Shown here one piece after another: positions 55,875 to 63,955 of a stretch of DNA of 64,000 nt; position 1 is the stretch's first letter, and each line of letters starts with the position of its first letter. The translations under genes and the position numbers were made by a program. The notes beneath the pieces are model-generated. The model saw only the letters and a list, made by a program, of their open reading frames with translations. It was not told where the DNA came from and did not search any database. The stretch spans positions 186,334-250,333 of the forward strand of contig BNBH01000005.1 in the NCBI GenBank assembly GCA_014655195.1, read 5' to 3'. Source of the stretch: Streptomyces cellulosae (lineage in GTDB: Bacteria; Actinomycetota; Actinomycetes; Streptomycetales; Streptomycetaceae).

Positions 55875-57719
55875 TCAGTACGTCAGCCCGTGCCCCACCG
55901 GGTACAGCACGGTCGTCGGGTCGTCGGCGCGCTGGACCGGGACCGGGAGGGTGCCGCGCGGGCCGACCCTGCCGGCGATCGCGCGGGCCGCCGCGCGCAG
56001 TTCGACGTCGGTCCAGGAGTACGACGCCAGATAGGCGCGCACGCCCGGCAGATGGGCCACGTCGTACGGATTGCGGATCGCCACCGCGACGACCGGCTTC
56101 CCGGTCGCCAGCAACTCCTCGACGAGCCTCTTCTGGCTGCTGGACGCGGTGACGTTGTACGTCCCCACGACCACCGCGTCCGCGTCCTGCGCGGCCGCCA
56201 CGGCCTTGGCGATGGTCGCCGCCGAGGGCGCCGTGCCCGTGGACAGGGCGGTCGCCGTGAAGCCCTGCTCGGTCAGCGCGTCCGCCAGCACCCCCGTGGG
56301 CGGACCCGTGGTGCCGGACGGGGACGCCGGGTCGGCGCCGACCACCAGCAGCTTGGGCGTACGGCGGCGGGACAGCGGCAGCAGTCCGCCCTCGTTGACC
56401 AGCAGGGTCGTGCCGTGCTCGGCGATCCGGTCGGCGGCGGCCAGGTGCGACCGGGCGCCGACCAGACGGTCCACGCCCGCGTGGGTGACGTACGGGTCGT
56501 CGAACAGGCCCAGACGGGCCTTCAGGCGCAGCACACGCAGGATCGATTCGTCGAGGCGCGCCTCCGTCAGCTCGCCGTCCCGCACCGCCTGGAGCACCGC
56601 GTTCCACGCGAGGTCCAGGGACGGCGGGTTGAGCAGCTGGTCCACGCCCGCCTTCAGCGCCAGCACCGGCACCCGGTCGTCGCCGTACTTGGTGCGCACG
56701 CCCTCCATGCCGAGGGAGTCGGTCACCACGACGCCGTCGTAGCCGAGTTCCTCACGCAGGATGCCGGTGAGGATCGGGTGGGACAGCGTGGCCGGGTCCT
56801 CGGCGGCGTCCAGCGCCGGGACGACGATGTGCGCCGTCATGATCGAGTCGATGCCCGCGGCGACCGCCGCCCGGAACGGCGGCGCGTCCAGCTCCTCCCA
56901 CTGCTCGCGCGTGTGATGGATCGTCGGCAGGTCCTCGTGGCTGTCCGTGGTCGTGTCGCCGTGCCCCGGGAAGTGCTTGGCGGTGGCCGCCACACCCGAC
57001 GACTCGTAGCCCCGCACCTCCGCCGCGACCAGCTCGGCGACCGCGTCCGGGTCGGCGCCGAAGGAGCGCACGCCGATGACCGGGTTGGCCGGGTTGACGT
57101 TCACGTCGGCGACAGGGGAGTAGTTCTGACGGATGCCCAGGGCGCGCAGCTCACGGCCCGCGATCCGGCCCAGGTTGCGCGCGTCCGAACGCGAGCCGCC
57201 CGCGCCGACATTCATCGCGCCCGGCATCAGCGTCGCGGGCTCGCCCACGCGGGCCACGATGCCGTGCTCCTGGTCGGTCGAGATCAGCACGGGCAGACCG
57301 CGCGGCAGACCGAGGGACGCCTTCTGGATGCCGTTGGACAGGTCGGCGATCTGGTGCGGGTCGCGGGTGTTGTGCGCCCACGCGAAGTAGATGATGCCGC
57401 CGACCCGGTACTTGGCGACCAGCTCGGCGGCCGTGCGCACCCCGATCTCGGACAGGTTGGCGTCGATGTCCGCCTGGTCGGGATCGGTGGCGGAGTGGCC
57501 GTAGACCCGCATCACGAACAGCTGGCCGACCTTCTCCTCCAGCGTCATACGGGAGATGAGGGCGCGCAGCTTGCGGTCGTCGGGACGGTGCGCGCCGGTG
57601 GCCGCGTGGACCGTGCCGCCGGCCGCCAGGACGGAGGTGACGCCCGCCGTCGCGGCGAGGACGGTACGTCTGGACGGACGGGCGGTGCTTGCCGTGGATC
57701 CGGGGCTGCTGTCGGGCAC
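55875..57719 (-). CDS. Exported GH3 beta-N-acetylhexosaminidase (NagZ-like)
   Basis: A 614-aa exported GH3 enzyme. The twin-arginine PSRRTVLAATAGVTSVLAAG marks Tat export. The barrel carries KHFPGHGDTTTDSHEDLP, the NagZ-type KHFPGHGxxxxDSH with the Asp-His acid/base dyad, and nucleophile Asp in VVTDSLGMEGV. A C-terminal alpha/beta sandwich (KLLVVGADPASPSGTTG, VAIRNPYDVAHLPG) completes a two-domain GH3. GTG 57719 has AAAGGAG six bases upstream; upstream codons look non-coding. It should release GlcNAc from chitin or peptidoglycan fragments. Confidence 0.9.
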   Translation of the reverse strand: MPDSSPGSTASTARPSRRTVLAATAGVTSVLAAGGTVHAATGAHRPDDRKLRALISRMTLEEKVGQLFVMRVYGHSATDPDQADIDANLSEIGVRTAAELVAKYRVGGIIYFAWAHNTRDPHQIADLSNGIQKASLGLPRGLPVLISTDQEHGIVARVGEPATLMPGAMNVGAGGSRSDARNLGRIAGRELRALGIRQNYSPVADVNVNPANPVIGVRSFGADPDAVAELVAAEVRGYESSGVAATAKHFPGHGDTTTDSHEDLPTIHHTREQWEELDAPPFRAAVAAGIDSIMTAHIVVPALDAAEDPATLSHPILTGILREELGYDGVVVTDSLGMEGVRTKYGDDRVPVLALKAGVDQLLNPPSLDLAWNAVLQAVRDGELTEARLDESILRVLRLKARLGLFDDPYVTHAGVDRLVGARSHLAAADRIAEHGTTLLVNEGGLLPLSRRRTPKLLVVGADPASPSGTTGPPTGVLADALTEQGFTATALSTGTAPSAATIAKAVAAAQDADAVVVGTYNVTASSSQKRLVEELLATGKPVVAVAIRNPYDVAHLPGVRAYLASYSWTDVELRAAARAIAGRVGPRGTLPVPVQRADDPTTVLYPVGHGLTY

Positions 57720-58076
57720 GTGCGCTCCTTTGGGAGGTGATCCGCGGGGGACCGGGGATCCGCTGAAGGAAACTGCCAGGAGGTCACCAATATCCGGGAA
57801 GTTTCTGCCAGTCAAGGGCATGTGCAGCATCCGGAGGGGGCTGAGAGGGACCGAAGGGGCCGTCGTCGGCGCGGCGGGAGGGGGCGGCGCCGACGACGGC
57901 GGGCTGCCGGCCGGGGCGCGGCGCCGAGGGGGACAGCGGCCGCGGCCGGGCGGCGGGGTTCCGGCACGGCGTGGTGCACCGGGCCGGACCGGCAGCCCGG
58001 CGTTGGGACGTACGGGGGCGGCGGCGGGTTCCGCCCTTCTCCGAGGGCGTTGTTCGTGCCTGTCGTGCGCCCGGTG
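57720..58076. other. 357-bp gap between GH3 and LysR genes
   Basis: No gene is supported. It holds the GH3 upstream region and one strong hairpin (57859-57900) that may end the LysR transcript. The stretch 57900-58070 is extremely G-rich with no frame of normal codon bias. Confidence 0.5.
57859..57900 (-). terminator. Hairpin downstream of the LysR gene
   Basis: GCCGTCGTCGGCGC (57859-57872) and GCGCCGACGACGGC (57887-57900) form a perfect 14-bp stem with a 14-nt loop, about 180 bp beyond the LysR stop and upstream of the GH3 gene. Termination role inferred. Confidence 0.6.
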
Positions 58077-58994
58077 TCAGCGGGGCCCGTGCGCCGACAC
58101 GGCCGGCCAGTGCGCGACGAGGGTGCGGACGGTCTCCGCGATCGCCGGACGACGCGCCGCCCCCGTGCGCCACAGCGCGTACAGCCGCCGTACGGGCATC
58201 GGGTCGAGCGGCACCTCGACGACCCCGGCCGGCAGCGGACCGCGCCCGAGCCGGGGGATCAGCGCGATGCCCAGACCGGCCGCGACCAGGGCGACCAGGG
58301 TCGGGTTCTCGTCGGCCATGTGCACGATCTCCGGCTCGTGCCCGGACGCCCGCAGGGTCCGCACCAGCCACTCGTGACAGACCCGCCCCGGCGGCTGGCA
58401 GATCCACCGCTCCCCGGCCAGCTCCTCCCGCCGCACGCCCGTCCGCCCCGCGAACCGGTGCCCCTCGGGCACCAGCAGGTCGCACAGGTCGTCCCCGATC
58501 ACCGTCTGCTCCACGTTCACCGGGGCGGGCAGCGGCGCGATGTCCCAGTCGTGCGCCACCACCAGGTCGACGGCCCCCTTGGCGACGAGATCCACCGACA
58601 GATGCGGGTCCACCTCGGTGAGCCGGGTGTCCAGCGCGGGATGCCGGCGGGCCAGGTCGGCCAGCACCGGCGGCATCAGCCCGCGCGCGGCCGACGCGAA
58701 CGCGGCGACGGTCAGCCGCCCGGACGGCACCCCGCGCCGCTCCTCCAGCTCGGTCTCCGCGCGCTCCACGATGGCGATCAGCTCCCGCGCGGCGCGCACC
58801 AGTTGATGCGCCTCGTCGGTCAGCCGCACGCCCCGGCCCTCGCGCTCCAGCAGCACGGTCCGCGTCTCCCGCTCCAGCTTGGCGATCTGCTGGGAGACGG
58901 CGGACGAGGTGTAGCCGAGCGCGGAGGCGGCGGCGCCGACGGTGCCGTGCACGGAGACGGCGTGCAGGGCGCGCAGACGCTGGAGGTCGAGCAT
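58077..58994 (-). CDS. LysR-family regulator
   Basis: A 305-aa LysR protein. The N-terminal helix-turn-helix reads LQRLRALHAVSVHGTVGAAA followed by ALGYTSSAVSQQIAKLERET; the effector domain spans residues about 90-295 (GRLTVAAFASAARGLMPPVL, then LVAAGLGIALIPRLG). It is divergent from an EamA transporter over 142 bp with three 18-bp repeats. By the usual LysR layout it should control the transporter and itself; the effector is unknown. Confidence 0.9.
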   Translation of the reverse strand: MLDLQRLRALHAVSVHGTVGAAASALGYTSSAVSQQIAKLERETRTVLLEREGRGVRLTDEAHQLVRAARELIAIVERAETELEERRGVPSGRLTVAAFASAARGLMPPVLADLARRHPALDTRLTEVDPHLSVDLVAKGAVDLVVAHDWDIAPLPAPVNVEQTVIGDDLCDLLVPEGHRFAGRTGVRREELAGERWICQPPGRVCHEWLVRTLRASGHEPEIVHMADENPTLVALVAAGLGIALIPRLGRGPLPAGVVEVPLDPMPVRRLYALWRTGAARRPAIAETVRTLVAHWPAVSAHGPR

Positions 58995-59020
58995 GACCGC
59001 TCCCGTGATCGGATCGCTCC

Positions 59021-59074
59021 TGATCGATCAGCGATGCTTGATCGATCAGCGATGCTTGATTGATTAGCGATGCT
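59021..59074. repeat. Three tandem 18-bp repeats with palindromic cores (LysR/EamA promoter)
   Basis: TGATCGATCAGCGATGCT occurs at 59021-59038 and 59039-59056, and the variant TGATTGATTAGCGATGCT at 59057-59074. Each unit contains TGATCGATCA or a decayed form. They lie between divergent LysR and EamA starts and are candidate iterated operator sites; the 18-bp phase is not a whole number of helical turns. Confidence 0.85.
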
Positions 59075-59136
59075 TCATCCAACCATGCAGGGATCGTCGC
59101 TGGTGCTGAAGTGTCGGCTCCGGTGATGCTCGACGC

Positions 59137-60054
59137 ATGCGACCTGCACACGTCTTCCTCGCCGTCCTCGTCGCCGCCGTGTGGGGAGTGAACTTCACGG
59201 TCATCGAGGTCGGCCTCGGCCACTTCCCGCCGCTGCTCTTCTCCGCGCTGCGCTTCCTGGTCGCGGCCCTGCCCGCGGTGTTCCTCGTGGGCCCGCCGAA
59301 GGTCGCCTGGAAGTGGATCGTGGGGGTCGGACTGGCCCTGGGAGTCGCCAAGTTCGGCCTGCTCTTCATCGGCATGGACGTCGGCATGCCGGGTGGCCTG
59401 TCGTCCCTGGTCCTCCAGGTCCAGGCGGTGTTCACGGCGCTGTTCGCGGTCGTGCTCCTCGGTGAGCGTCCGACCCGCGTCCGGGTGGCGGGCATGGCGG
59501 TGGCGCTGGCCGGCATCGGCGTGGCGGCGGTGGACGAGGGCGCCTCGGGCCCGCTGACCGGCTTCGCCCTGGTCGTCGCGGCGGCGGCCTGCTGGGGCGT
59601 CTCCAACATCCTCACCCGCAAGGCGTCCCCGCCCGACTCCCTCAACTTCATGATCTGGGTCAGCACGGTCCCGGTGCTCCCGCTGCTCGCCCTCTCCCTG
59701 CTGCTGGAGGGCTGGTCGGCGGACCTGGCGGCCCTGCGCTCCCTCGACTGGTCGGGCGCGGGCACGGTCCTCTACGTCGCCTGGGGCGCGACGGTCTTCG
59801 GCTTCGGCGCCTGGGGCTGGCTCCTCCACCGCCACCCCGCGTCCACGGTGGCCCCGTTCTCCCTCCTGGTCCCGGTCTTCGGCATGACATCGGCGGCCCT
59901 GTTCCTGGGCGAGTCGATCACCCCATTGAGGTGGTGCGCGGCGGCGCTGCTGGTGGGCGGGGTGGCACTGACGTCCCTGACCCCCGGTTCCCCCAGGGGC
60001 GCGGGGAACAGCGCGAGCAACCACGACGAACCCGCACGCGTGAACAGCGCGTGA
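59137..60054 (+). CDS. EamA/DMT-family exporter with a repeat-derived tail
   Basis: A 305-aa ten-helix drug/metabolite transporter with two EamA repeats (AVWGVNFTVIEVGLGHFPPL opens the first; CWGVSNILTRKASPPD the second). Short loops and Gly-rich helices are as expected. The last 21 residues (from SPRGAGNSASNHDEPA on) are hydrophilic and encoded by a copy of the intergenic repeat beginning at 59990, so the original end probably lay near residue 284. The substrate is unknown; LysR/EamA pairs often export amino acids or related metabolites. Confidence 0.88.
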   Translation: MRPAHVFLAVLVAAVWGVNFTVIEVGLGHFPPLLFSALRFLVAALPAVFLVGPPKVAWKWIVGVGLALGVAKFGLLFIGMDVGMPGGLSSLVLQVQAVFTALFAVVLLGERPTRVRVAGMAVALAGIGVAAVDEGASGPLTGFALVVAAAACWGVSNILTRKASPPDSLNFMIWVSTVPVLPLLALSLLLEGWSADLAALRSLDWSGAGTVLYVAWGATVFGFGAWGWLLHRHPASTVAPFSLLVPVFGMTSAALFLGESITPLRWCAAALLVGGVALTSLTPGSPRGAGNSASNHDEPARVNSA

Positions 60055-60321
60055 CCACGCCCTCCCAGGGCGCGGGGAACGGCGCGAGCAACCACGACCC
60101 ACCTGCGCGATTGAACGGCGCGTGACCACCCCCTCCCAGGGGCGCGGGGAACTGCGTGCTCAACCCTCGTGCACCCGCACGTGCGGACGACGCGCAACAG
60201 CCCCTTCAGGGGCGCGGGGAACTGCGTGCTCAACCCTCGTGCACCCGCACGTGCGGACGACGCGCAACAGCCCCTTCAGGGGCGCGGGGAACTGCGCGAC
60301 CAGCCACAACGCACCCGCACC
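59990..60321. repeat. Array of 70-bp intergenic repeats
   Basis: Two identical units at 60141-60210 and 60211-60280, then a partial one from 60281. Each starts GGCGCGGGGAACTGCGTGCT, contains CACCCGCACGTGCGGACGAC and ends with CAGCCCCTTCAGG. Diverged copies lie at 59990 and 60065. The array covers the end of the EamA gene and the gap to the convergent gene at 60322. Confidence 0.9.
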
Positions 60322-61122
60322 CTAGGCAGACTCGTTCAGCAACCGAGCCAGGTGCTCCCTCCCCGCCCCCAACAAAGACGGCAGCGGCGCAGCCGCCTCG
60401 TACCACCGCGCCTCGTACTCCCAGCACAACCACCCGTCCCACCCGTTCCGCGACAACACCTCGACCACGTCGGTCAACGGCAACACCCCCGCCCCCAGCG
60501 CGACAGGCGTCGTGTCCTCCGCCGAGGCGATGTCCTTCACCTGCACGTACCCCAGGTGCGGCGACAACGCCGCGAAACTGTCCACCGGCTGCTCGCCACC
60601 GAGCCACGTGTGCATCACGTCCCACAGCGCCCCCACCTGCCGGTGCCCGACCAGCCCCAGCACCCGCATGGCATCCGCACCGGCGCGATGGGAGTCGTGC
60701 GTCTCCAGCAGAATCCGTACGCCCCGGTCCGCCGCGTACTCCGCCGCCGTCCCCAGCCGTCGCGCGGCCGTCGCGTCGGCCTCCTCCGCGCTCTGCTCGT
60801 CACCGCCGCCGGGGAACACCCGTACGTACGGGGCGCCGATGTCCCGCGCGAGATCAATCAGCGCGCGGACCTCCGTGAGGACGGGCTCGTCGTCGCCGGG
60901 CGCGGCGACGCGGGCGTACCCGGCGACCCCCAGGATGTCGAGCCCGGCCGCCTTGAACGCGGCGGCGACATCGGCGCGCTGCTCGGCGGTGAGCCCCGTG
61001 TGGACGGGCTCCTCGGGGTGGGCGCGGAGTTCCACGCCGTGGTAGCCGTGCGAGGTCGCGAGGGCGGTCACCTCGGGGAGGGGGAGGCCGGGGACACCAA
61101 GGGTGGAGAACGCCAGTTTCAT
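60322..61122 (-). CDS. Sugar phosphate isomerase/epimerase-like TIM-barrel protein
   Basis: A 266-aa AP-endonuclease-2-type TIM barrel. It starts MKLAFSTLGVPGLPLPEVTA, then HGYHGVELRAHPEE, and metal-binding residues can be placed at E in ILLETHDSH, D-H in LWDVMHTWLGGE, and the final E in WLCWEYEARWYE. This fold covers xylose isomerase-like and inosose/keto-sugar enzymes. It belongs with the LacI regulator and Gfo/Idh oxidoreductase upstream, a mix typical of sugar-acid or polyol breakdown. Array repeats flank it on both sides. Confidence 0.85.
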   Translation of the reverse strand: MKLAFSTLGVPGLPLPEVTALATSHGYHGVELRAHPEEPVHTGLTAEQRADVAAAFKAAGLDILGVAGYARVAAPGDDEPVLTEVRALIDLARDIGAPYVRVFPGGGDEQSAEEADATAARRLGTAAEYAADRGVRILLETHDSHRAGADAMRVLGLVGHRQVGALWDVMHTWLGGEQPVDSFAALSPHLGYVQVKDIASAEDTTPVALGAGVLPLTDVVEVLSRNGWDGWLCWEYEARWYEAAAPLPSLLGAGREHLARLLNESA

Positions 61123-61200
61123 GGATACGGGACTACCCCCGAGGCGCGAGGGCGACTCCTCCCCGTCACTCCGGTGCCGTAGGTTCTTGGGCGGTTCGCC

Positions 61201-61390
61201 GGGTGCGGGTCTGTTGAGGCTGGTCGCGCAGTTCCCCGCGCCCCTTCAGGGGGTGGTTGCGCGTCGTCCGTGCGTGCGGGTGGGTGGGGGCTTCTCGCGC
61301 AGTTGCCCGCGCCCCTTCAGGGGGTGGTTCCGCGTCGTCCGTGCGTGCGGGCCCGTGAGGGCTGGTCGCGCAGTTCCCCGCGCCCCTGAG
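61201..61390. repeat. Second array of about 71-bp repeats, inverted relative to the first
   Basis: Units at period 71 with TCGCGCAGTTCCCCGCGCCC (61224, 61295 with one change, 61366). Between them is GGTGGTTGCGCGTCGTCCGT or a close form. The sequence is the reverse complement of the array at 60.1-60.3 kb. It fills the gap between the isomerase start and the LacI stop. Confidence 0.88.
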
Positions 61391-61395
61391 GCGCG

Positions 61396-62442
61396 TCACC
61401 CCCGCGGCCCCGCCGTAGACCCCCGTACCATCAACTCCCCCCGCACCGAAGCGATCCCGCCCGGCGGCGCCTCCTCCCGACCCATCGCGATCCGACCCGC
61501 CCGCGCCCCCGCCTCCGCGAGAGGGAGCCTGACCGTGGTCAGCGAAGGCACCGCGTCGATGCTGAACGGCAGGTCGTCGAAGCCGGCGACCGACACGTCG
61601 TCGGGAATCCTCAGTCCCGAGTCCCGCAGCGCCGCGCACGCGCCCAGTGCGACGGAGTCGTTCGCCGCGACCACGGCGGTCAACGACGGGTCGCGGCGGA
61701 GGAGTTCCAGCGTGGCCTCGTAGCCCGAGCGACGGTCGTAGCGGCCGTGGACCGTCCACCGCGGGTCCTCCTCGATGCCGTGCGCGGCCAGCGCGTCCCG
61801 GTGGCCCTCCAGGCGGTCGCGGGTCGTGGTGCGCTCCTCGGGGCCCGCGATGTAGCCGAGGCGGCGGTGGCCGAGGCGGATCAGGTGCTCGGTGAGTTCC
61901 TTCCCGCCGCCCCGGTTGTCGAAGGTCAGGGCGATCGCCCCGGTGTCCGGCGCCTGCGGGCGCCCGCACAGCACCACCCGCGTCCCGGCGTCCGCCAGCT
62001 TCTTCAGCTTGGCGTCCATCGCCGCCTTGTGCTGCGCGTCCTCGATCGCCCCGCCGGTCAGCACCACCGCCGCGGCGCGCTGCCGCTGGAGCAGCGTGAG
62101 GTAGGTCAGTTCGCGTTCGGGGGAGCCCCCTGTGTTGCAGACGACGGCGAGTCTCTCCCCGCCCGCGCGCCCGCCCGGACCGCCGATCTCCGACTGGATC
62201 GCGCTCGCCATGATCCCGAAGAACGGGTCGGCGATGTCGTTCACCAGGATGCCGACCAGGTCGGAGGTGGCGGCGGCGAGGGCGCTGGCGGGGCCGTTGA
62301 GGACGTAGTCGAGCTCGTCCACGGCCTTGAGCACCCGCTCGCGGGTGGACGCGGCCACGGGATAGTTCCCGTTCAGCACACGCGACACCGTCGCGGGCGA
62401 CACCTGTGCCCGCGCCGCCACGTCCGCCAGGGTCACCGTCAT
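61396..62442 (-). CDS. LacI-family regulator of the sugar cluster
   Basis: A 348-aa LacI protein. The helix-turn-helix reads MTVTLADVAARAQVSPATVS and RVLNGNYPVAASTRERVL; the sensor domain has LVGILVNDIADPFFGIMASA and VAGFDDLPFSIDAVPSLTTV. ATG 62442 has GGAGGACG upstream. It is divergent from the Gfo/Idh gene; a LacI-type palindrome (62701-62714) precedes that gene. The inducer is probably a sugar or sugar derivative handled by the neighbouring enzymes. Confidence 0.92.
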   Translation of the reverse strand: MTVTLADVAARAQVSPATVSRVLNGNYPVAASTRERVLKAVDELDYVLNGPASALAAATSDLVGILVNDIADPFFGIMASAIQSEIGGPGGRAGGERLAVVCNTGGSPERELTYLTLLQRQRAAAVVLTGGAIEDAQHKAAMDAKLKKLADAGTRVVLCGRPQAPDTGAIALTFDNRGGGKELTEHLIRLGHRRLGYIAGPEERTTTRDRLEGHRDALAAHGIEEDPRWTVHGRYDRRSGYEATLELLRRDPSLTAVVAANDSVALGACAALRDSGLRIPDDVSVAGFDDLPFSIDAVPSLTTVRLPLAEAGARAGRIAMGREEAPPGGIASVRGELMVRGSTAGPRG

Positions 62443-62803
62443 GTCTCGTCCTCCGCCTCGCCCGCCGCGCCGGTCCGCCCGTGCCCGTCCGCCCGTGCCC
62501 GTCCACCCGCGTCCGTCCGCCCGTGCCGTACGCCGCCGTACACACCCGCGCCCGCACCGGTGGTTCCGGCCGGAGCTTCCCGACCAAAGCCGTCGACCAG
62601 ACCTTAAGGCCATCCGCCCCGTTGTTCGCCCCCTCGAACAAGCCGGGACCGGCAGTGGTCTTGTCCCACACGCGGTCCAGAGGCTAGCTTCTGACTACAT
62701 AGAAAGCGCTTGCTGTGACTCCACCAGTCCCCCCGCCTCCTCCTGGGGCGCGTGGGGCGGCTGCGGCGTACGCGGCGCGCGGACCGCGTACGAAGGGAAC
62801 GAC
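62443..62803. other. 361-bp divergent promoter region of the sugar cluster
   Basis: It separates the LacI and Gfo/Idh genes. The half next to LacI is made of short CCCGTGCCCGTCC-like tracts of low complexity. The half next to the Gfo/Idh gene holds the operator at 62701-62714. No gene is supported. Confidence 0.55.
62701..62714. promoter_or_regulatory. LacI-type operator before the Gfo/Idh gene
   Basis: AGAAAGCGCTTGCT contains the palindromic core AAGCGCTT with near-symmetric flanks, the general form bound by LacI/GalR proteins. It lies 90 bp before GTG 62804. Confidence 0.65.
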
Positions 62804-63955
62804 GTGACACGCAAGACGGTGCGTATCGCCATGAACGGTGTGACCGGACGCATGGGCTACCGCCAGCACCTCGTCCGCTCCATCCTGGCCCTGCGCGAGC
62901 AGGGCGGCCTCGACCTGGGCGACGGCACCGTGCTGTGGCCCGAGCCGGTGCTGGTCGGCCGCCGCGAGCACGCGCTGAGGGCGCTGGCCGAGCGCCACGG
63001 CCTCGAACACCTCTCCACCGACCTGGACGCGGTCCTCGCCGACGACAGCGTCGACATCTACTTCGACGCCCAGGTGACCTCCGCCCGCGAGGAGGCGATC
63101 AGGAAGGCGATCGCCGCCGGCAAGCACGTCTACACCGAGAAGCCCACCGCCACCGGCCTCGACGGCGCCCTCGAACTCGCCCGCCTCGCCGCCGAGAAGG
63201 GCGTCCGGCACGGCGTCGTCCAGGACAAGCTCTTCCTCCCCGGCCTGCTCAAGCTGAAGCGCCTCATCGACGGCGGCTTCTTCGGGCGCATCCTGTCCGT
63301 GCGGGGCGAGTTCGGCTACTGGGTGTTCGAGGGCGACTGGCAGGAGGCGCAGCGCCCGTCCTGGAACTACCGCGCGGAGGACGGCGGCGGCATCGTCGTC
63401 GACATGTTCCCGCACTGGGAGTACGTCCTCCACGAGCTGTTCGGCCGCGTGAGGTCCGTGCAGGCGCTCACCGCCACCCACATCCCGCAGCGCTGGGACG
63501 AGAACGGCAAGCCCTACGACGCCACCGCCGACGACGCCGCGTACGGCGTCTTCGAGCTGGAGGGCGGCGCGATCGCCCAGATCAACTCCTCCTGGGCGGT
63601 CCGCGTCAACCGCGACGAACTGGTGGAGTTCCAGGTCGACGGCACCGAGGGCTCCGCCGTCGCCGGCCTGCGCACCTGCCGCGTCCAGCACCGCTCCGCC
63701 ACCCCCAAGCCCGTCTGGAACCCGGACATCCCCGCCACCGAGGTGTTCCGCGACCAGTGGCAGGAGGTGCCGGACAACGGCGAGTTCGACAACGGCTTCA
63801 AAGCCCAGTGGGAGCTGTTCCTCAAGCACGTCTACGCCGACGCCCCCTACCACTGGGACCTGCTGGCCGGCGCCCGCGGCGTCCAGCTCGCCGAACTGGG
63901 CCTCAGGTCCTCCGCCGAGGGCCGCCGTCTCGACGTACCGGAGATCGCCCTGTGA
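62804..63955 (+). CDS. Gfo/Idh/MocA-family oxidoreductase
   Basis: A 383-aa NAD(P)-dependent sugar oxidoreductase. N-terminal Rossmann part: RIAMNGVTGRMGYRQHLVRS, in which GVTGRMG replaces the usual GxGxxG, then YTEKPTATGLDGALEL with the EKP motif. The C-terminal domain has WNYRAEDGGGIVVDMFPHWE (GG-D-H pattern). GTG 62804 follows AAGGGA. Its stop overlaps the next start (GTGA). With the LacI regulator, the isomerase and the following gene it likely oxidises a sugar or glycoside. Confidence 0.88.
   Translation: MTRKTVRIAMNGVTGRMGYRQHLVRSILALREQGGLDLGDGTVLWPEPVLVGRREHALRALAERHGLEHLSTDLDAVLADDSVDIYFDAQVTSAREEAIRKAIAAGKHVYTEKPTATGLDGALELARLAAEKGVRHGVVQDKLFLPGLLKLKRLIDGGFFGRILSVRGEFGYWVFEGDWQEAQRPSWNYRAEDGGGIVVDMFPHWEYVLHELFGRVRSVQALTATHIPQRWDENGKPYDATADDAAYGVFELEGGAIAQINSSWAVRVNRDELVEFQVDGTEGSAVAGLRTCRVQHRSATPKPVWNPDIPATEVFRDQWQEVPDNGEFDNGFKAQWELFLKHVYADAPYHWDLLAGARGVQLAELGLRSSAEGRRLDVPEIAL

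Noticed and set aside
59990..61390. CRISPR-like appearance of the 70-bp arrays
   Set aside because: Units are directly adjacent with no unique spacers, the repeat is far too long, and no cas gene is present.
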